DNA of 64,000 nt, taken from Piromyces finnis (taxonomy: Eukaryota > Neocallimastigomycota > Neocallimastigomycetes > Neocallimastigales > Neocallimastigaceae). Each line of letters opens with the position of its first letter. Position 1 is the stretch's first letter. The position numbers and the translations under genes were made by a program. Below, piece after piece: positions 39,693-51,418 of the stretch. A model generated the notes under the pieces. That model saw nothing but the letters and a program-made list of their open reading frames with translations. It did no database searches and was not told the DNA's origin. The DNA lies in contig MCFH01000028.1 in assembly GCA_002104945.1 (NCBI GenBank), forward strand, positions 558,001 through 622,000, given 5' to 3'.

Positions 39693-40025
39693 TCACTTTC
39701 TTTGTTTTATGTTGCAAAGTCTTCCATTTGCAACAATTGTGTCATTATTGGGATCCCCGAAATTGGTACGAAGGGCAGCAATAAATTGATCATAGTTTCT
39801 TAGAATGGCGTCGTTGTTCTGTCGTAAACGAGCGGCCCATTCTAAAGGTCTGTTAACAAAGTAAGATATTAAGAAGCGAACTCTCGCTTCATCATTAGCG
39901 AATCTATCAGGGTTGGCTTCAATGGCTAGTTCAACCCTGGTCAAGAACCCATCTAGTTCTTGTCTTCTTCCTGAGAAAGTTGGAGGATCATTAACTATCC
40001 TCAAAGACGCCCCTTGACGGTCCAT
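39693..40025 (-). pseudogene. E4 truncated Gag (N-terminal 110 residues)
   Basis: From ATG 40025 the frame encodes PPTFSGRRQELDGFLTRVEL, VRFLISYFVNRPLEWAARL and NFGDPNNDTIVANGRL. It is homologous to the start of E6 Gag. It ends at a stop just past the deletion junction, at nearly the same homologous point where E6 has its frameshift. It lacks the zinc knuckle. Confidence 0.82.
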
Positions 40026-40257
40026 ATTTCCGTTTAAGTGGAGGTTGGATAAAAGTTGGTTTATTTCTTCCAGTATGTTTAATATTTACTTATTTAATTT
40101 TTTACAATATTTTAATTAAGATGTCGTCGTAACTCTATCCTATCAAACGGTGTTAGACGAGCTCTTAAAAATATAGTAACAAAATTAAATACAGTACAAT
40201 AGTAGATGTTGGTGGAAGATTAAATAAAGTTGATCCACAATATATACAAGTACAATG

Positions 40258-40454
40258 ATGGACGCGGTAGATATCTCTAAAGCAAAGTAGTCGTTCTAAA
40301 TGACACGGTAGCAATACCAAAACGCGGTAGATAATCCTTTATTACGCGGTAGCAAATTTCAAAGTAAGGTAGAGAGTCCCTAAAACGCGGTAGTTAGTTT
40401 CTAAACACGGTAGCAAATTTCAAAGCAAGGTAGAGAGTCCCTAAAACGCGGTAG
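40258..40454 (-). repeat. Degenerate GGTAG iterons in the E4 leader
   Basis: Seven copies of CGGTAG (many as ACGCGGTAG), two of AAGGTAG and one AAGTAG occur within about 200 bp, on a larger irregular unit that includes AGAGAGTCCCTAAAACGCGG. They lie between the primer site and gag. No such array is visible in the E6 leader. Confidence 0.8.
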
Positions 40455-40518
40455 TAAAAAAAATTTTATTAAATATGTTTTATTAAAAAAATTTATAACG
40501 TGTTTTATTAGAACAAAG

Positions 40519-40530
40519 GTAATTGTTATT
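40519..40530 (-). other. E4 self-complementary primer site
   Basis: Minus-strand AATAACAATTAC at the LTR/leader junction is the exact complement of GTAATTGTTATT within the E4 LTR (minus strand, 40688-40677). That site lies roughly 30 nt past a TATAAATG box. This fits Tf1-type self-priming. Confidence 0.65.
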
Positions 40531-41256
40531 GTAAAAGTTTTATAAATGTAAAACAGATTATAAAATTTTTTACAATAAAACAACAACACAAAATAAAGAA
40601 AAAACAAGAAAATAAATTATATTTAAAAAAATATCTCTTTTATTAATTTTATTTAGTTATTAACTAAATAATAGTCAATAACAATTACATCGTTTTAATT
40701 AAGAAAATTTACATGCATTTATATTTTTCGTAAATTATATTTTAATATACTATTCTATTTAATTATACATATATTCAATATAAAATAAACAAAACTAATT
40801 TAATACTAATTTAATTAAATAATAAAATAATAAAACTAAACTAAAACTAATTAAATACACTTTTGATTCAATTTGAGTAAACTGTAAATTGAATACAGTC
40901 CATGTATTACCTATATATTAATTAAATATTAATAATACTATTTATTATATATTTATAATTAAAAATGCTAATTTAAAACTACGCTAAAGTTATTAAACTA
41001 ATTTTAATTAAATAAAAACTTTTTAAGATTTAATTTGAATATTTAAAATATTTAAATTTAATTATCCATTAATTTAAATATTCATCCAAATTTCATTTGT
41101 AACTTTGATATTTTAAAATTAATATTTATTTAATTATTCCATAAAATTTATACAATAAATTTTATAAACAATTTTTTCATTAAAATATCAAAATTATTAT
41201 TCAATAATTATTAATTAATTATTAAATAATTTAAAGATATACTTTATATCTTTACA
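40530..41256 (-). repeat. E4 5' LTR (727 bp)
   Basis: Partner of 38679-39405. Its outer end abuts the GAAGC target duplication in E2. Confidence 0.93.
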
Positions 41257-42291
41257 GAAGCTCACTCTATTGGTCATGAAGGAACATACAAGACATATCA
41301 CAGACTAAGAAGAGATTATTTTTGGAAAGGTATGACAAAGGATATTAAATTATTTATTAAATGTTGTCATAAATGGCAAACACGTAAACCGCAACCAACT
41401 AATATGTATCCGGAAGATTTAGCAACTCCTCCAGGTTTACCATTTAGTAGAGTTGGTTTAGATTTAATAGGTCCGTTATATACCACTGCTAGAGGAAATA
41501 AATATATAATCGTATTGGTAGATTATTTAACCAAATGGGTGGAAGCAGAACCTTTAATGAAAACGGAATCTGAGGATGTAATAAGATTCCTTACTAATGT
41601 ATTTTCAAGACATGGTATACCAGAAGTATTAATTACAGATAATGGACCACAATTCATATCTGATAAAACAAAAGCTTTTCTAGATTTACATGATGTATAT
41701 GTTCATTATATTAGTACCTATCATCCAGCCTCAAATGGAGAAGTTGAAAATAGAAATAGAGAAATATCAAAATACTTACGATTATTAGGAAAGAAAAATA
41801 AAGATTGGGATGAAACACTACCTAGTGCATTATGGGCCCTTAGAACTGCAAAAAACGAAGTTACAAAATTTAGTAGTTTTGAACTCCTATACGGAAGAAG
41901 AGACCTCCAACCATTTGAACTTAGTATCAATGTTGATAAAAGGTTAAAAGAAGAAAATGAAGAAGAATATTATATTAGGAAATTTATAAATCATAACCAA
42001 TGGATTAAAGAAGCAATAAATAATATTGAAACAGCTAATGAGCTATGGAAAGATAGAAGAAGACAAATCAAAAGACTACGTAGTGAATTTAAGCCTGGTG
42101 ATTTAGTTCTAATTAGAAATTTTAATAGAAGAAAATTAGATCCTTATTATCTTGGACCTCTAAAAATTGTAAAACAACAACTTAATACTGTAACAGTATG
42201 CGATCCAATTACAAATGATATTGCAGAAAGAAATATTCATTTAAAGAATGTAATTCCCTATATTAGTAGTTTTATTGAAATGAAACATTAA
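41257..42291 (+). pseudogene. E2 Pol, C-terminal part (integrase)
   Basis: This is the continuation of E2 pol after E4. The zinc-binding region reads HSIGHEGTYKTYHRLRRDYF then CCHKWQ, where E3 has CEKCQ, so the second Cys of the HHCC motif has become Trp. The DDE core is VGLDLIGPL, ITDNGPQFISD and HPASNGEVENRNREI. The C-terminal GPY-like motif is YYLGPLKIV. There is no chromodomain; the stop is TAA 42289-42291. Confidence 0.88.
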
Positions 42292-42344
42292 TGAAAAATA
42301 CGACGACTTCAAGGGACGAAGTCTTATTTAAAGTGGGGGCCTCC

Positions 42345-43105
42345 TGATACAAGATGCATAGAAAAATATAATATTTTAAATATTTTATGAATAATATCTA
42401 ATCCTTTTATAAATTGTATATCAATTACTAATGATAATAATAATTAAACTATATTAGTATAAATTATTATGACGCAAATGTTACACATACATTAGAATAA
42501 TTAGTTACACAAGAAAGGAAAAGATATAAAAGAGAGTGTTAAAGCAGAAGATATCAAGAGAGAGAACTTTTCATTTATAAATAATATTTGATATTTTAGT
42601 TTTAAGTATTAGTTTTATTTTATTTTATTTTTTATATTAATAGTTTTAGTTTAAGTTAGTTTTAGGTTAATAATTACGTATTTAGTATTTATTATATTTC
42701 CTTCAGTTTAAATATTAGTTATAAAAGAAAAGAATATTTATTGTTTATTTTTACTATTTCAGAAAAGTTATAGTTTATCATTAATAATACTTTCATCAAC
42801 ATATTTTTATATTTACACATTATATTTAACTATTTATATTTATTCAATAATAACTTTCGATCCTATTAGTATTGAATGTTATTAATGTTATAATCATAAT
42901 AATAATAATAATTAAATAAAGAATCTTTAAACCAAAATCTATTTAATTATATTATTATAAAATTTATTATTTTTATTATTTATTTTTATTATTATAAAAT
43001 AGAAATAAATACAATATTAACTAATATATTATTCATATATCATTCCCTATTGCTAACGTTCATAATTATATTTTATTTATGGTGTTTTTGAAATATATTG
43101 CATCA
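42345..43105 (+). repeat. E2 3' LTR (761 bp)
   Basis: Partner of 31890-32649. It is followed by the ATGT duplication. Confidence 0.93.
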
Positions 43106-43106
43106 A

Positions 43107-43603
43107 TGTAAGAAATATTTGTGGCCATAAGTTTGCCCACAAATATTTCAATTGAAACCATATATTCTGGTCATCATTTATTGGCCAAATATATGTATAA
43201 CCATATATTAATGGTTATTAATTAAATAGGAAGTTTATTTGCTTTACCCAATCAAGTGGTAAAGAAAGTAAACTCATATAGTTAAATAGTATAGTCAAAA
43301 CTAACGTTAAATACTTTAGCGTTAGTATTAAAGTAAATTAATAGCTATAATAATAATTAATGTAGATAATTATAATAAATAAATAAAAGATATAATTAAA
43401 ATATAATTATTTAAGTAAAAGTTATTTCATAAAATATTTATATAAGTGTTTATATTTATTTTAGTGTTATAATATTTATTTTCTTTCTTTTATTATTTTT
43501 TATAAAACTTTATTTAGTTATTAACTCGTATAGAGAGGTAATAACTAACTTAATTAACTAATTAGTAACTTATTAACTAATAATATAAAAAACCTTTTAC
43601 ACA
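43107..43603. repeat. Putative solo LTR C
   Basis: A non-coding block from TGTAAGAAAT to TTTTACACA with A-rich flanks matching the AAAA target. A perfect 12-bp inverted repeat (43113-43124 with 43137-43148) sits right after its left end. No second copy is in the window. Confidence 0.5.
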
Positions 43604-43608
43604 AAAAA

Positions 43609-44318
43609 TGTTAAGGAACCAACAAATAATGTTATTCTTGTCATAATTAATGATTATGACCTAATCCATTCATTATTGTTCCTAAATGTATGAAAACTTT
43701 ACAATATTCTTATTTGTAAATTAATGTATACACTTAAATTATATTTAAAATTATTAATAATTATTTTTATTGAACTTAAATTTTATTTTATTAAACTTAA
43801 AAATTAATTTAGTAATAATAATATATTGAAAATTATAGTTTATTGAACTTTTAGTTTAATTTATCAAGTTAATGAATTTTTATTAATTAAAATTATGAAT
43901 AATATTTCTGTAAAATAGTAAAATTCTTTAGTTAAATATATTTAAAGTAAACTTTTAATGTATGCTAATCAATTTAATAATATGTATAAATATTTATTAT
44001 AATAGTAATGTAATTTTATTATTCATTTAAAAGTAATTTAAATACTAAAATTAATGTAAATAATTAAAGACTAATTCTTTTAATTAACACTACTTAATTT
44101 TTTACAAAAAGTATAAAAAGGTGTATATTATAAGAATTAGAGAATATACAGATATTTTTATTTTTATTTTTATTTTATTTTATAATTTTATATTAATATC
44201 TTAATAAAACAATTTTATTAATAAAACAATTTTTCTTATTTCATTTTAATATTATTTTTGAGTATTAATAAATTTATTAATATTTTATAAATAAAAGTAA
44301 ATTCCTCGAACCGTAACA
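43609..44318. repeat. Putative solo LTR D
   Basis: A 710-bp block from TGTTAAGGAAC to CCGTAACA, flanked by AAAA on both sides. Its first ten bases match the E3 LTR start, and its end resembles the E3 LTR end (CCGTAGCA). It opens with an imperfect inverted repeat (43613-43683) enclosing a second palindrome. It is probably a relative of E3. Confidence 0.6.
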
Positions 44319-44322
44319 AAAA

Positions 44323-45180
44323 TGTTAAGGAATGAACATAAATAGTTGAATTAGCTAGAATTTTAGGATTTAACCTTCAACTATTTATATTCCTTACTAG
44401 TGTTTAACTCTATTTTTAAAATATAAAAATTATAATATATAATTTTTATACATTTTCTAGTAATTATTAATATTTTTATTATATAGTTATATTATTTGTA
44501 TATAGTTATTTAAGACCTTTATTATTAGTATTAGTATAATTACTTATAATATTTTATACTTATAAAATTTTACAAAATTTTATTATTAAAATAGTTATAG
44601 GTATTTTATTATTATTTAAGGTTTATTTTATTAATTAACTTTATTGTATAATATTTTATAATTTGAAATTATGACATAGAATTTAATTATAATTTTTACT
44701 AAAAGAGGCAACTGTTACACACAAAACAGAAGATACCTCGACAGAAAAATTATTATTTATGTCTAAAAAAGGGCATAATTAATTGAATAATATAATTTTA
44801 TTATATGTCATAATTAAATATATAATATATGATATGCAAAAATGTTACACATATCATAAATTAAAATTTTATTAATTATAAATTAAAAATTTTTCTATTC
44901 AAATATTAAGAGATTATTCATAATATATATTAAGGATTTAATTAATATATGTTACAGTGAATGATCCATATATTATGAATGAAATCAATTTAAATCCTTA
45001 GCTATCCAAAACCATTAAATTTCAAATAATGGATAGTTGGAAAAAGTACGAGGATTTTTGAGAAAAATTTTAAAAATTGAAAAATCAAAAATAAATTAAA
45101 TGAATAAAAATTAAAATTAAATAAATTTTTATCTTTATAACTATTCAAGTGTTTTGTGATATCTTATTTGAACCGTAGCA
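44323..45180 (+). repeat. E3 5' LTR (858 bp)
   Basis: TGTTAAGG...CCGTAGCA. A long imperfect hairpin opens U3: 44327-44333 plus 44338-44350 pair with 44376-44395 (20 bp, one 4-nt bulge). The right end is inferred from the primer site 7 bp beyond. Confidence 0.85.
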
Positions 45181-45186
45181 TAATTA

Positions 45187-45195
45187 ATGGTGGAG
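45187..45195 (+). other. E3 primer-binding site
   Basis: TGGTGGAGA lies 7 bases inside the 5' LTR, then TATCGGGG. The first nine bases are the same as in E1 and E2. Confidence 0.7.
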
Positions 45196-45594
45196 ATATC
45201 GGGGATAATAATAACATATTGATATCACACTACATTTTTATAGTTACTTTTATATTTATTTTTGTATTATTATTTAATTAAAATAGTTAATAATTCAAAA
45301 GAGGGTTATACTAGTATAATAAAAAGTTATATACTTCAAGGCACAATTAAAATAGTTAATAGAGAGAAATTAATATTGTTAATTGGTGCAGTTAAGGAAG
45401 TATTTTATATTGGTATTACTAGTTTAACTAAAGAGAATAATTATTAGTGTTGTTAATTAAATATATTTCAAATATTGTTGTAATTCATTCTTTTAAATTC
45501 TTATAAAAGAAAATTATTTTTTTTAAACTTGTTTCATTCTTTAATATTATTGTAAAATTGTATTTTTATCTTTATTTAAAACTTGTATATAAAA

Positions 45595-45924
45595 ATGAGT
45601 ACGGGAGCTGATAAATCTATTGACTTTGCTAAATTAATGAAGGAATTAAAGCATGTCACTAGATTAACCGAAGATAATTTGGACATTAAGACTTGGTATA
45701 GTCAATTAAAGTATTGGACTATGCTTCAAGATGTTAAAAGTCCAAAAATGGTGTTTCTAGCTTGTTTGTTTACTACTACAGGAACACCAAATGAACTTAT
45801 TCAAGAGTTGAATCCTAATAAGGACTTTGAAAGTGATGAAGACAGTGAAGATAGTGATGAAGAAGATGAAGGTAGAGGAAAGAGAAGAGCTCACTACCCT
45901 TCCCTTAAAAAGATAGTCACTATG
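45595..45924 (+). pseudogene. E3 Gag, N-terminal fragment
   Basis: It starts at ATG 45595 (MSTGADKSIDFAKLMKEL) and carries the first half of the capsid, followed by an acidic stretch DSEDSDEEDEGRGKRR. The frame then runs into a solo LTR at 45925. The N-terminus is comparable with E2 Gag. Confidence 0.8.
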
Positions 45925-46651
45925 TGTAAAGATATAAAGTATATCTTTAAATTATTTAATAATTAATTAATAATTATTGAATAATAATTTTGATATTTTA
46001 ATGAAAAAATTGTTTATAAAATTTATTGTATAAATTTTATGGAATAATTAAATAAATATTAATTTTAAAATATCAAAGTTACAAATGAAATTTGGATAAA
46101 TATTTAAATTAATGGATAATTAAATTTAAATATTTTAAATATTCAAATTAAATCTTAAAAAGTTTTTATTTAATTAAAATTAGTTTAATAACTTTAGCGT
46201 AGTTTTAAATTAGCATTTTTAATTATAAATATATAATAAATAGTATTATTAATATTTAATTAATATATAGGTAATACATGGACTGTATTCAATTTACAGT
46301 TTACTCAAATTGAATCAAAAGTGTATTTAATTAGTTTTAGTTTAGTTTTATTATTTTATTATTTAATTAAATTAGTATTAAATTAGTTTTGTTTATTTTA
46401 TATTGAATATATGTATAATTAAATAGAATAGTATATTAAAATATAATTTACGAAAAATATAAATGCATGTAAATTTTCTTAATTAAAACGATGTAATTGT
46501 TATTGACTATTATTTAGTTAATAACTAAATAAAATTAATAAAAGAGATATTTTTTTAAATATAATTTATTTTCTTGTTTTTTCTTTATTTTGTGTTGTTG
46601 TTTTATTGTAAAAAATTTTATAATCTGTTTTACATTTATAAAACTTTTACA
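45925..46651 (+). repeat. Solo LTR of the E4 family inside E3 gag
   Basis: 727 bp, TGTAAAGAT...TTTTACA, with 5-bp duplication CTATG (45920-45924, 46652-46656). It reads as the exact reverse complement of both E4 LTRs. It starts with hairpin TAAAGATATA-AAG-TATATCTTTA (45927-45949). Confidence 0.95.
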
Positions 46652-47235
46652 CTATGTTAGAAGAATTTTATGGAGTAAAGGAAGATCAAATAGAACTTCT
46701 CAAGGAGCTTAGGGATATGCGAATCAAAAAGAATGAAAAAGTAAAAGACTTCAACATAAGGTACCGTTCCTTGTATGTCAAACTAGACAAGAAGCGTAGA
46801 AGGAAAGTAGATGTTGAAGATTACTTAGATTCCATTGAGCCTAACTATAAAGCCTGGGAAAATGTGCGTAGGGAAAAAGAAGTTACCTTAGCAGAAGCCT
46901 ACAAGCTTGCCGAAGATGGGGATAGACTAAATTTAAGAAATCGTCATAAAGCTAACAATTATGATGTATCCACCTCTTCTAACTCTGATAAAAGATATAA
47001 AAATAAATATGAAAGAAAAGAAGATAGCTATGAAAGGAACAAGAAGCCAACAATAGCGAATTATGGTAATGATAAGAAAGATCCTATGAATGAGTTGACG
47101 GAGAAAATGAGAAACTTAACTATCAAAACTTGCTACTTTTGCAACGAGAAGGGACACTTTCAATATCATTGTCCTAAACTGAGTGCCATAGTAGAAGAAA
47201 ACAAACAAAAGGCCAGAAAAGGTCATTTAAATTAG
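46652..47235 (+). pseudogene. E3 Gag, C-terminal fragment
   Basis: This is the rest of E3 Gag after the solo LTR. LKELRDMRIKKNEKVKDFNI and DVEDYLDSIEPNYKAWENV belong to the capsid C-terminal domain. A CCHC knuckle CYFCNEKGHFQYHC is near the end. It ends at TAG 47233-47235 within the frameshift module. Confidence 0.85.
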
Positions 47236-47278
47236 ATAGTGGGAGAAGAAGCACTCCCAGTAATCCAAAAATAGCTTC
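47226..47278 (+). promoter_or_regulatory. E3 putative -1 ribosomal frameshift signal with pseudoknot
   Basis: The heptamer T TTA AAT (47226-47232) is followed by stop TAG and a 7-nt spacer. Stem TGGGAG (47240-47245)/CTCCCA (47254-47259) encloses loop AAGAAGCA. Loop GAAGC (47248-47252) is complementary to GCTTC at 47274-47278, giving a 5-bp second stem. Pol continues in -1. Confidence 0.82.
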
Positions 47279-50200
47279 ACTTAATAACAGTTCAGTTGAT
47301 AATAATGAGTGCTCTGAATATTCTGAGTATTCTGACTTATCAGATAATGAAGAAATATCTTCTATTGAAGATAAAATTATTGCTGCAGCTAAAAGAAAAG
47401 CTAATGATGAAGAAGACTCTTCCAAGAAAAGAGTACAAAAATCATTAAAAGAAGACCCAAGACCAATAGTTACCCCTGCTACTAGGAAGCAACAAGAACG
47501 TGAACTCAGTAATGAGAGTTTAGAATCAGGTTCACCATCACAACCCAAGAACCAACTTGACACGTCTGTTCTGAGTCAACCTAATATTAACAAGGAAAAA
47601 GAGAAAAGTAAAAAACTCAGAGAAAAACAAAGAAGTAAACCACCAACCACCATAAATAAAAACGAAAGAGAAGAAAACGAAGATATGGAGGTCAGTATTG
47701 ATACGGAAGATAAAGTAGAAGTAGAAAAAGCTAAAAAGAAAAATACAGATATTCTACCGACGTTATTGAAAATGACTAAAGATAAAGAAAAAGATAAAAC
47801 TAAAGAGGAGAAAGTCACACGTAATATCCAAATGAGAGGTGATACCAGTGATTATGATATTTTTGAAGATTTAAACACAGCTAAATGTGATATTACTTAT
47901 GGACAGTTATTTAATGTATGCCCAAAAATAAGAACACAACTTTCCCAAGGACTAAAGTTAGAGAAAGTACAAAGCAAGGTATCAGGTGCATTAAATAACA
48001 TAGTAGCTACTACAACCTTATTAAATAATATCAACCATGACTATATAAGTAAGAATAATGAAGCTTCAGAAGAGGATATAGCAATGGTGGATGCGACTGT
48101 GGATGGGATACCAGGAAAACTACTGGTGGATACGTGTAGTAACTTAAATGTTATTACATCTTCTTTTTACAAAAGACTACCAAAGGAATATGAAGTGGTA
48201 GGAATAAGCAAAGGACGTATTCGACTAGCTACTACTGATGAAGAATACTCTGAGGGTACTGTGGTGCGTATACCAGTTAGAATAGGAGAGGTAGAACTAG
48301 TGGTTGACTTCAGAATACTTGAAAAAGAAGAACCGTTCTATGATATGTTAATAAATTATAAAACTCAAGTAGATAATTTATTATATATAAATCCAGTAAC
48401 CAAGAGCTTATGTCAAGTGAAAGAAAGAGGTGTAGTAGAAGAAATAGTACCTATCAATAACCAATATTATAATGAAGGAAAATTGGTATGTACTATTAAG
48501 AAGATACCAGATGGAGATACTAAAAGCTTGAAGTCTATTGAAGGTTTACCACCTCAGGAGTATATACACAATGAGATATTCTTGAACACCTTACCAAAAG
48601 ATAAACGGAAAGAAATACTCCGACTTTTGGAAGAAAACTTAGAGGTTATTGCGACGTCTTCTGAGGAATTAACGCCTTCTAAATTATCACCACATAAAAT
48701 AAATCTAAAGGCTGGTGTAAAACCAGTTAAACAAAGAGCTTATAGGTTAACTAAATTTAAATCAGATATACTAAAAGAAGAGTTAACTAAGCTAATAGAA
48801 AAAAAATTAATAGAGCCGTCCTATTCAGAATGGTCCTCCCCTGTAGTTCTGGTTCCAAAACATAATGGTAAGTGGAGAATGTGTGTGGACTATAGGAGAG
48901 TGAACGACCTCACGGAAAAGGACTCTTATTCACTCCCCTATATTGATGAAATATTTGATAGTCTGAACGGAGCCAAAATATTCACTACTATGGACTTATA
49001 TTCAGGTTATCATCAAATTTCTATGCATGAGGAAAGCACTGAGGTTACTAGTTTTACTACCAAGTTTGGTAACTATCAGTTTAAGGTCATGCCGTTTGGG
49101 TTAACTAATGCACCAGCAACTTTTCAGAGGGAAATGAATAAGATATTATTTCCTTTAATAGGAAATTGTGTATATAATTTTATTGATGATGTACTCATAT
49201 ATTCCAAGAGTGTGGAAGAACACATGGAACATATTAAGAGAGTATTTGAAATATTGAAAGAAAATGAATTAAAAATAAATCTTGAGAAATGTAGTTTTAT
49301 GAAGGAAGAAGTAAATGTATTAGGTCACAGGTTATCTACTAAAGGTTTGAGTCCTTTGGAAAGTAAAATAGAAGCCATAAGGACGTGGGAAGCTCCAGGA
49401 AATATTCATGAGTTACGTTCGTTTTTGGGTGCAGTAGGATATTATCGAAATTTTATTCCTAATTATTCTCAAGTAACCGCGCCCTTATGTGAGTTATTAA
49501 AGAAAAATGTACGATATAAATGGGAAGAAAAACATGAAAAAGCATTTAAAGTATTAAAAGAAAAACTGATAAACGCTCCCATTTTAAAGTTTCCTGAATT
49601 TGATAAGCCTTTTATCATACGTACGGACGCGTCGTATGAAGGAGTGGGTGGTGTTTTATTACAAGAAGATGAAACTAACAAAATAGAACACCCTGTACAT
49701 TATATTAGTCGAAGTCTTAGTAAAGCGGAGAAGAACTATGGAATAACAGAGTTAGAAGGTGCTGCGTTATTCTTTTGCGTGAGTAAGTTAAAACCTTATA
49801 TTTTAGGAAACCCGTACACTACTATAGTTTATACGGACCATAAACCACTTTTGGGTTTATTTAAAAATAAGGAACCAAATAGTGCACGTCACAACAGATG
49901 GTGTCTTACAGTAAGTCAGTTGGATATTGATATTCAATATGATAAAGGAAAGAATAATGTTATAGCTGATGCATTATCAAGAATGAAGAATAAAGAGGAG
50001 AAAAAGATACTGGTAACAAAAATTAATAAAACTAATAATGAAGAGTTATTAACCAAAGTTATTAAGGAGTTTATAGCTGAAAAATTTACTACCATAGATG
50101 GGAAGGACTATTTCGTAGATGGTAATAACTTACGTCAGCTAATATCTACTGTAGAAGAAAAAGTAAAGTTAATATTTCAAGCACATAACGTAGGTCATGA

Positions 50201-51203
50201 AGGTTATTATAAGACTTATCAAAGGTTAAAGAAAAATTATTATTGGAATGATATGATAGCGGATATTAAAAGAATTATTAGCAAGTGTGAGAAGTGTCAA
50301 GTAAATAGACCACAACCTTATCCAGAACCAACTGAGGACAAAGCTACTAAAGTGGAAGGACCATTTGTACATCTAGGTTTGGATATTATTGGGCCATTAC
50401 CTAAGACAAGAAATAGTAAACAATATATAATAGTCATAGTTGACTATTTTACTAAATGGGTAGAAGCCGAAGCGGTGGAAACTGTTACTTCTCTGGACGT
50501 GATAAAGTTTTTAATAAATGTGTTTGCAAGACATGGGGTACCACAAGTTATTACTACAGATAATGGAACTCAATTTACCTCAGATATGACAAAGATATTT
50601 CTAGACCTATATGACGTATATGTGAAGTTCACAGTTCCCTACCACCCTGAAAGTAATGGATTAACAGAAAACCGAAATAAGGAAATTGGGAAACTTTTAA
50701 GACTTTTAGGGAAAGAAAATAAAGACTGGGATGAAGTTCTACCTTCCGCGCTTTGGGCCTTAAGAACTACAAAGAATACGGCTACGAAACATTCAAGTTT
50801 TGAGCTAGTTTATGGTAGGGAAGACCAACAACCTTTTGATATAGCTGCCCGACCCACTAAAGATCAAAACAAGAGTTCCGATGAAATTCTTTTGGAAAAG
50901 TTTATAAATCACTACCGATGGACCCTAGAAGCTGCTGAAAATGTAAAGACGGCTGATAAATATTGGTCTATGCGAAGAGAAGAAAAATTAAGTATGAACC
51001 AAGCTAAGAAAATAAAAGTAGGTGACCTAGTTTTGGTAAGAAACTTCAGTAGAACAAAATTGGAACCTTACTTTGTAGGACCTCTCAAAGTGGTCCAGAA
51101 ACAGTTCAATACAGTAGTCTTAGCAGACCCAGAAACTGGAGTACTAATGAACAGAAATGTACATTTCAAAAATGTCGTTAAATATAACTCAGCAACGGAG
51201 TAG
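47236..51203 (+). CDS. E3 Pol (protease, RT, RNase H, integrase)
   Basis: The -1 frame after gag is open to TAG 51201-51203 (about 1320 residues counted from the shift). A Ser/Glu/Lys-rich linker comes first. The protease motif is KLLVDTCSNLNVITSSFY (about 48118-48171), with Cys at the usual Gly of D-T-G. RT has WRMCVDYRRVND, LYSGYHQISMHEE, MPFGLTNAPATFQREMN and FIDDVLIYS. RNase H has IIRTDASYEGVGGVL, ELEGAALFFC and VYTDHKPLLGLF. Integrase has HNVGHEGYYKTYQR..CEKCQ, LGLDIIGPLP, TTDNGTQFTS and HPESNGLTENRNKEI. The C-terminus ends soon after YFVGPLKVV, without a chromodomain. The frame is intact, so Pol could be functional even though gag is split. Confidence 0.9.
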
Positions 51204-51227
51204 CTTGAGTTTTAACGAAGGGCATTC

Positions 51228-51418
51228 TGTTAAGGAATGAACATAAATAGTTGAATTAGCTAGAATTTTAGGATTTAACCTTCAACTATTTATATTCCTT
51301 ACTAGTGTTTAACTCTATTTTTAAAATATAAAAATTATAATATATAATTTTTATACATTTTCTAGTAATTATTAATATTTTTATTATATAGTTATATTAT
51401 TTGTATTTAGTTATTTAA
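51228..51418 (+). repeat. E3 3' LTR, left part
   Basis: The first 191 bp of the E3 3' LTR, interrupted by E5 at the TTTAA target. It continues at 63672-64000. Confidence 0.92.

Larger units (their letters stand above)
38679..41256 (-). mobile_element. E4: short chromovirus deletion derivative inserted in E2 pol
   Basis: A 2578-bp element with 727-bp LTRs that read as identical (TGTAAAAG...TTTACA on the + strand) and a 5-bp duplication GAAGC (38674-38678, 41257-41261). On the minus strand the 1124-bp interior has a self-complementary primer site, a leader with repeated GGTAG motifs, the first part of Gag, and then directly the end of Pol with a chromodomain. Everything between is deleted. The intact structure and LTR identity imply recent movement using enzymes from a relative such as the E6 lineage. 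Confidence 0.9.

Noticed and set aside
40258-40454. CRISPR-like array of short repeats
   Set aside because: The repeats are degenerate, the spacers are also similar, and the array lies in the leader of a eukaryotic retroelement.
45262-45447. 61-codon frame in the E3 leader
   Set aside because: It lies between primer site and gag, lacks homology to the other elements, and reads as AT-rich chance sequence.
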